Part shown: positions 1 through 8,685 of the stretch, piece after piece
Position numbering within the stretch: the first letter of the stretch is position 1
Layout of the letters: each line of letters starts with the position of its first letter
Source of the DNA: Lentisphaerae bacterium RIFOXYA12_64_32
GTDB taxonomy: Bacteria > Verrucomicrobiota > Lentisphaeria > Oligosphaerales > YB12-FULL-65-16
Length of the DNA stretch: 33,486 nt
NCBI GenBank assembly: GCA_001803235.1
Contig: MHBL01000401.1
Location: forward strand, 1-33,486
Reading direction: 5' to 3'
The notes under the pieces: generated by a model
The model's input: only the letters and a program-made list of their open reading frames with translations
Database searches by the model: none
What the model was told of the DNA's origin: nothing
Translations under genes and position numbers: made by a program

Positions 1-58
1 TCTACCGCCCAACCGTGCACCCGCGACTCCCATGTTACTCGCGTGCCACTCCGCGCCG
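1..58. repeat. Dispersed direct repeat, copy 1
   Basis: This segment matches 24666-24722 in the same orientation with about three mismatches over some 57 bases. It is followed at 78-107 by a small palindrome (GCCTGCC ... GGCAGGC). The second copy lies just upstream of dapF, also next to a long palindrome. It does not look coding. I read it as part of the genome's dispersed non-coding repeat set. Confidence 0.8.
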
Positions 59-180
59 CCACCGGGCTCGTCCGGGCGCCTGCCTTCGCGGAGCCGCTAC
101 GGCAGGCATGCAAGACCCGCGGCGGCGCGAACCGGCGCGAGTAACATCAACCTATGATCGGCCAGGCCGCCGACCGGGCG

Positions 181-239
181 GCGCTGACGCATTACAGTCA
201 GGGTAATGCGTCAGCGGTTCCCGGGCGGCTGCCGCCCGG
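181..239. repeat. Inverted repeat plus GC hairpin
   Basis: CGCTGACGCATTAC at 182-195 is the exact reverse complement of 203-216, leaving a 7-base loop. It is followed by a perfect 9-bp stem, CCGGGCGGC (221-229) with GCCGCCCGG (231-239), and a 1-base loop. The same GTAATGCGTCAG-type ends bound the element at 30067-30232 and occur at 24548. This looks like a compact member of a family of palindromic, MITE- or REP-like elements. Confidence 0.8.
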
Positions 240-416
240 TCATACCAAGGTGAAACTGACAAGGACGCTCCCAGTTTCAGGGTGCCCCACGACTCCAAAC
301 TCGCGTTTTCTGGTCAACATTGTGACGGTCGCAACCACGCCGGCCGAGTGTCCCTGCTTCGCTCAGAAGCTACGCCGTGGCAAGCGGGTGTCGAGGGTGG
401 GGAAGTGCCCCCTGAC

Positions 417-458
417 TTCGGCGTTCGACGTTCGAAGTTCAGCGTTCGACGTTCGTCT
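417..458. repeat. Tandem 7-base array (TTCGACG type)
   Basis: Six consecutive heptamers can be read: TTCGGCG, TTCGACG, TTCGAAG, TTCAGCG, TTCGACG and TTCGTCT. The unit is degenerate but the 7-base phase is kept throughout. The array lies about 100 bases beyond the stop of the large minus-strand gene. It resembles, with a different unit, the GGTTTCA heptamer arrays at 14558, 25710, 30291 and 31752. Confidence 0.8.
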
Positions 459-562
459 TGGTTCCGGCTACGCCGGGTCTGGAGTCGCAGGCGAGAAGCG
501 CACGGCAACGGGCCGCCGTCCGAGCCGTCGACTTCAGGTTGGAGCAACCCGGCGAGACGTGT

Positions 563-3500
563 TCACTTCTCGTACTCAATGCGGAGTTCGGGCGGGGTCG
601 CACCCTCGCGCGAGAAGTAATCCGTCCCGTCGCAGTTGACCGGGTCGATGGCCAGCGCGAGCACGCGACGGCCTGTCAGATCCACTTTGAGGTCCAGTTC
701 GAGGACCTGCAGCGGCTCGACCGGGCCGAGGTTGCCCAGCAAGTCGCCCACAGGCGGCCGGTTCTGGTACGTGAGGCTGCCCTCCGCCCAAGTGTCCGGG
801 ACCAGGTTCACGTTGCCGCCGTTCGACGTCGGATTGCCGGCGTTCGCCAATCGCAACCTGGCCAGCACGGCACGGCCCGGAATGTCGCCCAAGTCGAACT
901 TCAGGTACGCAACACTGTGCTGGTCATCGCCCACTTTCTCGTTGCCGCCATCCACCAAAAGCGTGGGAGTCTTGCCCCGGGCAACCCCCGGAGCACCCGC
1001 GTTGCCGTACGTGTCCTCAACTGCCTTCAGAACGATCCGACCGCGCTTCCCAAGGTATTCAATCTCCGTCTTCTGCGACGCTTCGATGCCGCCATCGGCC
1101 CGCACCAGCTGCACCTCGAGCGGATAGACGCCAGGGGCCACGGCAACGGCCAGTTTCGCCGTCAACGGCCACCTTGCCGAACCGCCGGAAGCGACATCCA
1201 CCGGGATGCGGTCGGGACTCACCGTGAACCCCTGCGGGACGACGACCTGCAGGATCCCTGAGAAACGCTCCGCCTTGTGGTTCTCGACCACGACGTCCAC
1301 CGTCTGCGCGGGACCGTCGTCGTTGAGCAGGAAACTGGGGGCCTGCAACCCGGCCGTCAGCATTTGCTCGCGCAACACCTCGATGGACTGAAGAATGGGC
1401 GCCTGCTCGAGCGGAGGATTGGGCGTTGCCGGGAGCAGGTCGATGGCGAGCTTGTCCGTCACCTCAATGCCGGTGAACTCCTTGACCAACGCCTTGCGCG
1501 CGCCGCCGACTTCCTGAACCACATCAAGCTTGTCAAGCACCGTCTTGCCCTGCAGCGCGATGCCGAACACGCGCTGGCCCGGCTGGTCGTTGACCAGGTC
1601 GGCGAACCCGAGCCGCACCGTGTAGCGTGCCGTCCCCTCGCCGGGCGCCACCAGCGGGATCTCGCACCGCTTCAGTCCCGCGTACCCGAACGTGTAGAGC
1701 CACGGCGCCGTTGTGCCGGCCACCGGCATGAAGTCCGGACTGTTGCGGAAGTAGTTGCCGCCGGGCCAGCCGCCCAGGTCAACCTTGGTCTGCAGCACCA
1801 GGGCGCCCCCCGGCCGCGGGAACGCGAGCCAAAGCGTACCGGCCGGGTCCTTGCGGTCGCCCGGCGCGCCGAGGTTGACCGCGAGGTGCTTGACCGGAGT
1901 GGCTCTGCCGGTCAGGCTGTACTTCGCCCAGGCGCGGTCGCGGGACGACGACGCGAACACCACCGTGCACATGTTCGCAAACGGACACATGCAGCCGGAA
2001 CTGGCTTCCGGCACCATCACCAGGCCGTTGCCGAAGATAAAGTTGATCCAGCACCCGGCGCGCTGAGTGCTGAAGTGCGTGACACCCGAGTCGCTCAGCA
2101 GATCGTAGTACCCCAGATGCCCCGAGCGAAAGAACAGGCAGTTCGGGGCGCCGACCGGACAGCCGCAGTGATGGCCCGGCCGCGCGTACTGCCACGGTTC
2201 CTCGTACCCGGTCAACGGATTGACACGCATCTTCTGCTCGCCGGTGCGCAGGTCGTAGGCCCACGGCTCGGCGTGCAGCGTGTCGCCTACGATCAGGGGC
2301 CGGACCCGGTACCCCACTTGGCGCTCCCACATCTTCTCCCCGGTCGCGGCGGCGAGAACCACGATCCGACGCGACTCGAACTGGTGCGCAAAAAAGTCCT
2401 GCCAATAGTGACCGTCGCTGTAGATCCCGAAAATGACCAGCACGCCGTCGCGAACCATGGTGCCAAGCGAACTCCAGTACAGGCCGCCAATGCCGCCGGT
2501 CAGGTCGACCGGCCGTTCCCAGACGGGGCGACCGGTCCGGGCATCGAGGCAGACCGCCTTGCGGACCGGCGCGTTCTTCAGGATGCGTTCGACCTCCTCC
2601 GGTTTGGCATTGCTCAACCGGTCGCCGAGCGCGGCCTGGCGTTCCTCGGGCGACACGGTATCGTCGACGAAAAACACCTTGCCATCCGCGACCGAGATCG
2701 ACGGATGCGCAATGGTCTTGCCGGTGTAGGTCCACAGCACGGTGCCGGTCGCCGGGTCCAGGGCGAACACCGCGTCCGAGTTCATGCGCGCCTTGGTCCG
2801 GCTGCCGAACAGCAGGTTATTCGCCGCGGCGACGTAGCCCCACACCCGACCTTCGGCCGGTCCGGGCATCTCGTACGTCGCGTTGACTTCGCCGGTTTTC
2901 GCGTCGAGCTGCAGGCATTGCTTCTGGTGCACCACGTAGAAGTGCTGCGGGTCAGCCGCCAGGTTGCTGCAGTCGTGCGACACGATGTCGCGGACGACCT
3001 TGGGCAGCTCGCGCTCCCAGAGCTGCAAGCCATTGTACGGGTCATAGCCCATCACCACGTTTTCGCCCTGCACCAGCAGCACGCCGTTCGTGGTCAGCGG
3101 CGCGGCGGCACGGCGATGACGGCTGATCATGTTCAACGGCCCCGGGCGCCCGTACCAAAGCAGCCCGAGCGGACACTTCACGGCGGTGTCCGTCGAACCG
3201 CCCGTGTTGCCGGCGTCCGCGTACTGGTGCGTCCACGTGGCGGCGCCGGGCAGCGGCCCGCGGTCGACCTTGATATAGCCCAACGGGGTCTGGCTCACCG
3301 TGGCACCGGGCATCTCGCACGTCGTCAACCACTGGCGCACGGCGGCTGGCGCCAGTTCGGCGACCTCGGAAGGGCGTGGGGCCGGCTGGCCGAACAGCGC
3401 CACACCGCCATGCGGTTTCAGCACCCGGAACATCTCCGCGGCCGAACCCCCGTCGAGACGCCCGAGAAGCGCCTGCTCCGAAACGATGAGGTCGGCGAAG

Positions 3501-5428
3501 TAGTCGGAATAGGGCAACGGCGCGAGCGGGCAGCAGTCGACCGTGACCCGCGCGCCGTACAGCCCGGCCGCATCCAGCGCGGTGCGGGCGACTTCGGCCA
3601 GTTTCGCGTCCGGCTCGATGCAGATAATGCTTAACTGCGTCCGTTTCGCGAGCTCAAACGCCATCCGTCCCGACCCGCCGCCCAGCACCAGGCAGTAGCC
3701 GCGCGTGACCCCGGACTCGCTGACTGCCGCGGCGGCCGCCGCGGCAACAAACGCACCCTGCGCGTCCGCCGGGAACGGCTGCTCGGTCACCGGCTCGGTG
3801 ACCGGCCCGATCACTGCGGCACCGTTCGACGCAAAGCAGTGAATCGCGCCGCTGTCCGTACTGACGAACAGCCGGCCATTGGCCACGGCCAGGCCTTTGG
3901 CACAGCCCTGCACCTTGCCGGACCAGAGGTTCTTCCCGGTGGCCGCATCGACCGCCACGACCGTGTCCTGGCCGCCGGCGTACAGCGTGCCGCCGGCCAT
4001 GATCAGAGCGTCGGGGCAGGCGCACTCCAGTTTCCAGAGCCGGCAGGCGTCCATGTCGGCACCGGCCTTGTCCCAACGCGCGTCCAGGTCGTGCTGTTGC
4101 GCCTCAAGCGGCGCCAGCGCCTGGCGCGCCTCGTCCAGCGCCTTGTTGGCAGCATCCAGTTCAACCTGCGCCGCATCCCGCTGTTTCTGAAGGGCCTGAA
4201 CTTCGACATCCTTCCCCGCGCCGCGGGCCGTCGCCACCTGCTCGTCCAGCTTGGCGATCCGGTCGGTGACCGCCTTGGCCGCGGCTTCCTTCTGCTGCAC
4301 CGCGCGCTTGGCCGGACTGAGCTGGTACCCGAGCGCCTGACGCTGGTCGCGGAGGCCGAAGCGATTGACGCTGGGCGCGCCGTAGTCCTTGCGCGTGATC
4401 GCCGCCAGCTCCTTGTCGCCCGCCACGTACGTAACTTCGGGTGCGACCAGAATCTGGCGCGCATCGAACCAGGCGAACCGGACCCGGTCGGCCTGGCGGA
4501 AACTCATCACCTCTTCCGTGCCGGTGAAAAGCATGTCATCGGCGATCAGGGCGTACCCGCCCCCGATCGTCTTGCCGAACGTCGCCGTGTACAGGAGCCG
4601 CCCGTCCGTACGACTGAACGCAGCGGGCGGGACGCGGCCTTGCGGCACAAACAGGTTCGAGTCGGTAGCCAGCAGGTAGCCTTGGGGCGAGAGCAGGGTC
4701 TCGGTGCTTTCCCCGAACGTGTCGTTGCGCCAGACCAACTGCCCGTCGTCCGCGCGCAGGGCCGCCAGGTACACACCTTCGGCGGGCCAGATCCCCGCCC
4801 CACAGTAGACCGTGTCCTGATCGACCAGCAGTCCGGTCCGCAACGGCCAGCGCGAGATCATCTTGCCGTTGCCGAGCAGCCGCTCGTCGCCGGGACCGAT
4901 GCGGCGCTGCCACGCCGTGCCGCCCGTCGCGGCATCCAGGCAGTAGGCAACACCATCGTCCGACCCCACGTAGAGGCGGTTCCCAACCACCGCGGGGGCC
5001 AGGCGTACGGGCCCGTCCAGCACCCGCACCCACTTGACCGCGCCCGTCGCCGCGTCGAGGGCGTAGACCTTGTGGTCGGTACTCGTGCCGAAGTACACGA
5101 CGACGCCGGCCACCACGGCGTGATACGTGTCGTCGAACTGGATCCGGCCCAGCTCGCGAATGCCTTCGACCGGCTCGGTCCGGGGCGCTTCCCACGCCGG
5201 CTGCGGCGCGTGCCGCGGCCGGAACACCCACGCCTCGGCCAGGGGCGCCGCCAACGACTCGGTCGTGATGGCGCTGCGGTGGTTGTCGTGCCGGTACGTC
5301 GGCCAGTCCTCGGCCGGAAGCGTCGCGGTCAGCGCCAAGCCCAGTGCCACGCCTCGCGCTACGCCTCGAAAACGCGCACCCGACACCAAGCGCCGATGGA
5401 AGAATCCAAGTATCGCTCGCCCGTTCAT
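563..5428 (-). CDS. Exported PQQ-propeller protein with embedded methyltransferase-like domain
   Basis: The open frame extends to 5557, but the ATG at 5428 (1621 residues) is chosen: AAGGAGGAG lies just upstream and a signal peptide follows, with likely cleavage near residue 40 before EDWPTYRHDNHRS. Order of parts: PQQ/BamB-like propeller repeats (about 40-365; DAATG...W motifs), a coiled coil rich in Ala, Lys, Glu and Gln (about 366-456), a further propeller blade, a class I methyltransferase-like segment (about 575-690; LVLGGGSGRMAFELA motif I), a second propeller (about 725-1260), an alpha/beta linker, and a DNRLRE-type beta-domain (about 1470-1619). The DAGNTG segment near residue 735 and Cys-rich SSGCMCPF are, as I recall, typical of planctomycete-type PQQ proteins. 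Inference: an envelope protein, possibly enzymatic. A SAM-dependent fold in an exported protein is odd, because SAM is not expected outside the cytoplasm; the domain may bind another ligand. Function unknown. Confidence 0.85.
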   Translation of the reverse strand: MNGRAILGFFHRRLVSGARFRGVARGVALGLALTATLPAEDWPTYRHDNHRSAITTESLAAPLAEAWVFRPRHAPQPAWEAPRTEPVEGIRELGRIQFDDTYHAVVAGVVVYFGTSTDHKVYALDAATGAVKWVRVLDGPVRLAPAVVGNRLYVGSDDGVAYCLDAATGGTAWQRRIGPGDERLLGNGKMISRWPLRTGLLVDQDTVYCGAGIWPAEGVYLAALRADDGQLVWRNDTFGESTETLLSPQGYLLATDSNLFVPQGRVPPAAFSRTDGRLLYTATFGKTIGGGYALIADDMLFTGTEEVMSFRQADRVRFAWFDARQILVAPEVTYVAGDKELAAITRKDYGAPSVNRFGLRDQRQALGYQLSPAKRAVQQKEAAAKAVTDRIAKLDEQVATARGAGKDVEVQALQKQRDAAQVELDAANKALDEARQALAPLEAQQHDLDARWDKAGADMDACRLWKLECACPDALIMAGGTLYAGGQDTVVAVDAATGKNLWSGKVQGCAKGLAVANGRLFVSTDSGAIHCFASNGAAVIGPVTEPVTEQPFPADAQGAFVAAAAAAAVSESGVTRGYCLVLGGGSGRMAFELAKRTQLSIICIEPDAKLAEVARTALDAAGLYGARVTVDCCPLAPLPYSDYFADLIVSEQALLGRLDGGSAAEMFRVLKPHGGVALFGQPAPRPSEVAELAPAAVRQWLTTCEMPGATVSQTPLGYIKVDRGPLPGAATWTHQYADAGNTGGSTDTAVKCPLGLLWYGRPGPLNMISRHRRAAAPLTTNGVLLVQGENVVMGYDPYNGLQLWERELPKVVRDIVSHDCSNLAADPQHFYVVHQKQCLQLDAKTGEVNATYEMPGPAEGRVWGYVAAANNLLFGSRTKARMNSDAVFALDPATGTVLWTYTGKTIAHPSISVADGKVFFVDDTVSPEERQAALGDRLSNAKPEEVERILKNAPVRKAVCLDARTGRPVWERPVDLTGGIGGLYWSSLGTMVRDGVLVIFGIYSDGHYWQDFFAHQFESRRIVVLAAATGEKMWERQVGYRVRPLIVGDTLHAEPWAYDLRTGEQKMRVNPLTGYEEPWQYARPGHHCGCPVGAPNCLFFRSGHLGYYDLLSDSGVTHFSTQRAGCWINFIFGNGLVMVPEASSGCMCPFANMCTVVFASSSRDRAWAKYSLTGRATPVKHLAVNLGAPGDRKDPAGTLWLAFPRPGGALVLQTKVDLGGWPGGNYFRNSPDFMPVAGTTAPWLYTFGYAGLKRCEIPLVAPGEGTARYTVRLGFADLVNDQPGQRVFGIALQGKTVLDKLDVVQEVGGARKALVKEFTGIEVTDKLAIDLLPATPNPPLEQAPILQSIEVLREQMLTAGLQAPSFLLNDDGPAQTVDVVVENHKAERFSGILQVVVPQGFTVSPDRIPVDVASGGSARWPLTAKLAVAVAPGVYPLEVQLVRADGGIEASQKTEIEYLGKRGRIVLKAVEDTYGNAGAPGVARGKTPTLLVDGGNEKVGDDQHSVAYLKFDLGDIPGRAVLARLRLANAGNPTSNGGNVNLVPDTWAEGSLTYQNRPPVGDLLGNLGPVEPLQVLELDLKVDLTGRRVLALAIDPVNCDGTDYFSREGATPPELRIEYEK

Positions 5429-5444
5429 GGTCTCCTCCTTGTCA

Positions 5445-5543
5445 AATCGCTTCTCGCAATCCTCGTCGCAATCGTTTCTCGATGACGGCCGCCTTGCGAC
5501 GTCCAGATCGAGGAGCGATTGCGACGAGGATTGCGACAGCGAT
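5445..5543. repeat. Long hairpin of GATTGC-type hexamers
   Basis: The core arms 5456-5483 and 5507-5534 are reverse complements at 26 of 28 positions around a 23-base loop. Pairing continues outward with one indel to about 5445 and 5543. The right arm reads as hexamers (GATTGC, GACGAG, GATTGC, GACAGC, GATTGC), giving Asp-Cys-Asp-Glu strings if translated. It lies directly upstream of the ribosome-binding site of the large minus-strand gene, so it would form a strong 5' leader structure if transcribed from above. Confidence 0.85.
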
Positions 5544-5756
5544 TGCCTGTTTATCATTCCTCTTCCATGTCGAGTTTGGCACTACCAGTCCCGACCTGCG
5601 CACGCGAGCGCCCCCAGGTCGACCTCAGTTGCGACGGCGAAACGTCCAGCTCTCCAGCCGTCCCAGCCCCTCGATCCTGGGGCGCCGCCTCTGTGCCCGA
5701 CTACCATACATACACTGCTCAAGGCCGAATGGCAAACGCCTCGGGACCGTGCCCAG

Positions 5757-5835
5757 GGCTGTTTCAACCCCCCCCGGCGTGGGGACACGCCGGGGGTACT
5801 CGCTGCACGCGGCGGTCACGAATCTTGAAACAGCC
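5757..5835. repeat. Nested palindrome (outer 11 bp, inner 11 bp)
   Basis: GGCTGTTTCAA (5757-5767) pairs with TTGAAACAGCC (5825-5835). Inside lies a perfect GC hairpin, CCCCCGGCGTG (5771-5781) with CACGCCGGGGG (5786-5796) and a 4-base loop. The same plan, an outer inverted repeat around a perfect GC hairpin, is seen at 25798-25859. There is no following T-run, so it is not a textbook terminator. Confidence 0.8.
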
Positions 5836-5959
5836 ATGGACCGTGCCGTTAATACGTCGCGGCTGGAACGACTGCGTGCCGGCCCGTGTGCGAGACCCCC
5901 GTAGCCTTGTGCCATGGGTGACTCGGGTTCGCTGGCTGAACGTGCGCGTCACTCGCTCT

Positions 5960-6080
5960 TTCCCCCGTCCGCCGCTGGCGGACGGGGGAAGAAGGGAGAG
6001 GGTAAGGTGCTGCGTTGCCGCCGATGAACCCGTTCACCTGCCACACAAGATGGCAGGGGTCTTCGCTCCACCCTTTCCGC
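5960..6080. repeat. Dispersed repeat, inverted copy A
   Basis: The reverse complement of this stretch aligns with 23094-23210. Shared blocks include AAAGGGTGGAG, AGACCCCTGCCA, CTTGTGTGGCAGGTGAACG and CTTCCCCCGT. The first and third blocks flank a small stem (CCTGCCA/TGGCAGG, CTTGT-type loop). The far end carries the 12-bp GC stem at 5962-5988. It lies in the leader of the DUF4838 gene. A shorter related block (GGGTGGAG after GCGTCAG) occurs at 24548-24570. Confidence 0.75.
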
Positions 6081-6211
6081 ACTGCCCGCGCCGAAACGAC
6101 GGCTTGACAAAGCCCTGTGGTTATGGTTCATTGTCCGTGGTCGTGGCTGGTACCGCCTGCCAGCGCACGGGAACCGGCGCGAGCGAGGAAAGCAAAGAGG
6201 AGGGGCACGTG

Positions 6212-8500
6212 ATGAGAATCGTGAACTGTGTCCGTGGCGGCGCGTTGCTGGGTGGCGCTGTGGTGCTGAGCCTCTTCGCCACATCCTGCGCCAAGGGGCC
6301 GGGGATGAACCTGCCAGGCATGCTGCGCCAGGTCGAGCGTATCCCGGTCGTGTTCCAGGGCACGGCGCAAGCGCGCCTGGTGATTCCCGCGGACGCGTCG
6401 AAGCAAGAGCAGGACGGCGCCGCGCTGCTGGCCGAGTACATCGCGAAGAGCACCGCGGCGCGCCTGGACGTGGCCAAGGAACCCGCGCCCGAAGACGGGC
6501 TGGTGGCCATCCACTGCGGCGCCACCGCCTACGTGAAGGGCCTGAACCTGGACGTCGCCAAACTGGACCCGAACGGGTATGTGATCGCCTTCCCGGATGC
6601 GCACCACGTCGTGCTGCTCGGCGCGGGCGACACGGGCCAGGAGTATGTCGCGTACGAGTTCCTGGAGCGGTACGTGGGCGTGCGCTGGTTGTTCCCGGGC
6701 GCCGTCGGCGAATACGTGCCGGCACGGCCGGACCTGACCATCCCGGCTGAGTCGGTCCGGGACGAGCCGCGTTTCCAGCACCGCCTGTTCAGCGGGCTGG
6801 GCAAGGAAGAAAAGCCCGAGCACAAGGGCGAACAGGGCCAGTGGGCGAAGCGCAATCGCATGCACGACCGCGTCAAGTTCCACCACAACCTCTGGCAGCT
6901 CATCCTTCCGGAACAGTATGGTAAGACGCACCCGGAGTTCTTCCCGATCCTGAAGGGGCAGCGTCACGTGCCGCAGCCCGCGTCCGGCAAGACGACCGCG
7001 CAGGACGTGAACGCCCAGTGCCACTGGCAGCCCTGTTTCACGGCCCCGGGGCTCGTCGACGAGGCGGTCAGGAACATCTGCGACTACTTCGCGAAGAACC
7101 CTCAGGCGACGTCGTATTCGTTCGGGGTCAACGACAGCGGCGGGCACTGCGAATGCGAGGCGTGCACGGCCGTGGACGGCGGGCGTACCAATGCGCTGGG
7201 CATCCGCGACGCCTCGACCGGCTACTACACCTGGTGCAACGCGGTGGCTCGGGGCGTGAACGCGACGTATCCGGACAAGCGCTTCGGACTGCTCGCGTAC
7301 TCCGGTGTCTACAACCCGCCCCCCGGCCTGCGGCTGGATGAACACATCGTTCCGTTTAACACTTACGACCGCATGAAATGGGCCAATGCGGAGATCCAGC
7401 GCAAGGGCCATGCCGCCACCGAGGAATGGGAAAAGGCGGCGCCTGTCCTCGGCTGGTACGACTACATCTACGGCGGTCAATTCTACGTCGCGCCGCGGGT
7501 GTACTTCCACAAAATGGCCGAGTACCTGCGCTACGGTTACAAGCACAACGTGCGGCACTACTACGCCGAGGCCTACCCGTCCGGCGACTGGCACGAGGGG
7601 CCGAAACTGTACGTGCTCCTGAAACTGCTCTGGGACCCGAACCGCGACGTCGACCAGCTCCTCCAGGACTGGTACGCGTGCGCCGTCGGACCGGCCGCGG
7701 CGCCGTACCTGGCGGAGTACTTCCAGCTCTGGGAAGAGTTCTGGACCCAGCGCTCACCGCAGACCGCATGGTTCCGCCGCAACGGCGACCAGCAGTACCT
7801 CGACTTCGGCAGCCCGGGCTACATGGAGGCACTGACCCGCGACGACCTCCGACGCTGTGAAGAACTGCTGAACCGGGCGGTCGCCGCCGCGACCACCGAT
7901 GCGGAGCGGGCCAGGGCCAGGTACTTCCTCGACGGATTCGTGGCGCGCAAGTCCGAATTCGAGGACGGCATGCCACTGCGGGACTCGGCGAGCACAAAGG
8001 TCGTCGCCACCGTCGTCGCCTCGGCCTTCGACAAGGACACGGACGGCTGGGGCAACTGGCAACGTGACTATGCGAAAGCAACGTTCACATTCGACGCCAT
8101 GACCGGGCACGTTGCGTCGGGAGCGCTGAAAGTGGACGCCACAGGCTCACAGGCGTCCCCGTTGTGCTTCACGCGCCAGATCCCCGTGACGCAGGGCAAG
8201 ATGTACCGTGCCGCCGTGTGGATCAGAAACGAGAACCTGGCCAGCGACGCCACCGTGAGTCTGACGATCAAGTGGAAGGACGAGAAAGGCGGGTGGCTGG
8301 GCGTCGGCGAACGGTCCGCCAGCGCGGACGCGCCCAAGCCCGGCGAGTGGCAGAAACTGAGCGTCTGTTTCAAGGTCGGCACCGGCGAACGCTGGAGCCA
8401 GGTCCGCTACGCCATGCTCCTCCTGACGACCGACCGCACCGACCAGGGCAGCGTTTGGTTCGACGATTTCCAGTTCGAGGAGATCGAGCCGGGACCGTGA
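6212..8500 (+). CDS. DUF4838 lipoprotein with C-terminal carbohydrate-binding-like module
   Basis: The frame is open from 5519, but the ATG at 6212 (762 residues) follows AAAGAGGAGG and begins a lipoprotein signal: hydrophobic stretch, then FATSC with Cys26 as the likely lipidated residue. A GTG directly before it at 6209 is possible. The N-terminal part resembles the alpha-glucuronidase-type accessory fold (GVRWLFPGAVGEYVP, about residues 150-165). The central region shows the DUF4838 pattern: a Cys-rich segment (GVNDSGGHCECEACT, near 307-321), then aromatic-rich motifs (WYDYIYGG, YYAEAYPSGDW). The last ~150 residues look like a beta-sandwich carbohydrate-binding domain, with Trp/Gly-rich strands ending VWFDDFQFEEIE. 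Inference: a membrane-anchored, glycoside-hydrolase-like protein acting on surface or environmental glycans; its catalytic residues cannot be named. It is divergent from the PQQ protein and appears to be transcribed alone. Confidence 0.87.
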   Translation: MRIVNCVRGGALLGGAVVLSLFATSCAKGPGMNLPGMLRQVERIPVVFQGTAQARLVIPADASKQEQDGAALLAEYIAKSTAARLDVAKEPAPEDGLVAIHCGATAYVKGLNLDVAKLDPNGYVIAFPDAHHVVLLGAGDTGQEYVAYEFLERYVGVRWLFPGAVGEYVPARPDLTIPAESVRDEPRFQHRLFSGLGKEEKPEHKGEQGQWAKRNRMHDRVKFHHNLWQLILPEQYGKTHPEFFPILKGQRHVPQPASGKTTAQDVNAQCHWQPCFTAPGLVDEAVRNICDYFAKNPQATSYSFGVNDSGGHCECEACTAVDGGRTNALGIRDASTGYYTWCNAVARGVNATYPDKRFGLLAYSGVYNPPPGLRLDEHIVPFNTYDRMKWANAEIQRKGHAATEEWEKAAPVLGWYDYIYGGQFYVAPRVYFHKMAEYLRYGYKHNVRHYYAEAYPSGDWHEGPKLYVLLKLLWDPNRDVDQLLQDWYACAVGPAAAPYLAEYFQLWEEFWTQRSPQTAWFRRNGDQQYLDFGSPGYMEALTRDDLRRCEELLNRAVAAATTDAERARARYFLDGFVARKSEFEDGMPLRDSASTKVVATVVASAFDKDTDGWGNWQRDYAKATFTFDAMTGHVASGALKVDATGSQASPLCFTRQIPVTQGKMYRAAVWIRNENLASDATVSLTIKWKDEKGGWLGVGERSASADAPKPGEWQKLSVCFKVGTGERWSQVRYAMLLLTTDRTDQGSVWFDDFQFEEIEPGP

Positions 8501-8685
8501 GATGGAAAAGTCCGGCGGAACGGACCCAACGGCCGAAACGGACGGATGGGACGACGCGTACGTGTTGAGGTTCTGTACCGTCCCGACTTCCGTCTGCCAC
8601 TTGCCTTGGGTTCTCTGTCACGATTCGTTCTGCAGGTTCCCTGGTGCCTCCCCCCCCCCCCTCACCCCTTCGACACCCGACACCT
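8501..8685. other. Convergent gap with poly-C run and repeat edge
   Basis: This gap lies between two convergent genes. It holds a run of 12 C at 8650-8661, followed by CGACACCCGACACC, which is the repeat motif also seen near 30386-30400 and abuts the stop codon of the minus-strand gene. No clear hairpin with a T-run was found on either strand, so no terminator is called. Confidence 0.55.

Larger units (their letters stand above)
1..562. other. Gene-free repeat-rich region
   Basis: No open frame here resembles a protein; the frames are rich in Arg, Pro and Gly and look like shadows. The stretch contains the direct repeat at 1-58, a palindrome at 78-107, an inverted repeat and hairpin at 181-239, and a heptamer tandem array at 417-458. 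It lies downstream of the minus-strand gene ending at 563. No T-tract terminator is visible. Confidence 0.7.
5429..6211. other. Divergent intergenic region with stacked palindromes
   Basis: This 783-base gap separates the starts of the large minus-strand gene (5428) and the DUF4838 gene (6212), so it must hold both promoters. I could not place a convincing -35/-10 pair. It contains the hexamer hairpin at 5445-5543, a nested palindrome at 5757-5835, a perfect 12-bp stem at 5962-5988 (CCCCCGTCCGCC and its complement, 3-base loop), and a dispersed repeat copy at 5960-6080. Open frames crossing it look like shadows. Confidence 0.7.

Noticed and set aside
417..458. CRISPR array
   Set aside because: The units are 7 bases and contiguous, with no spacers; no cas gene is in the window.
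1277..3634. Long plus-strand open frame of 785 codons
   Set aside because: It is antisense to the PQQ-propeller gene, rich in Arg, His, Gln and Val with no recognisable motif; it stays open because of the GC-rich codon pattern of the real gene.
6128..7594. Minus-strand open frame of 488 codons
   Set aside because: It is antisense to the DUF4838 gene and is a codon-bias shadow.
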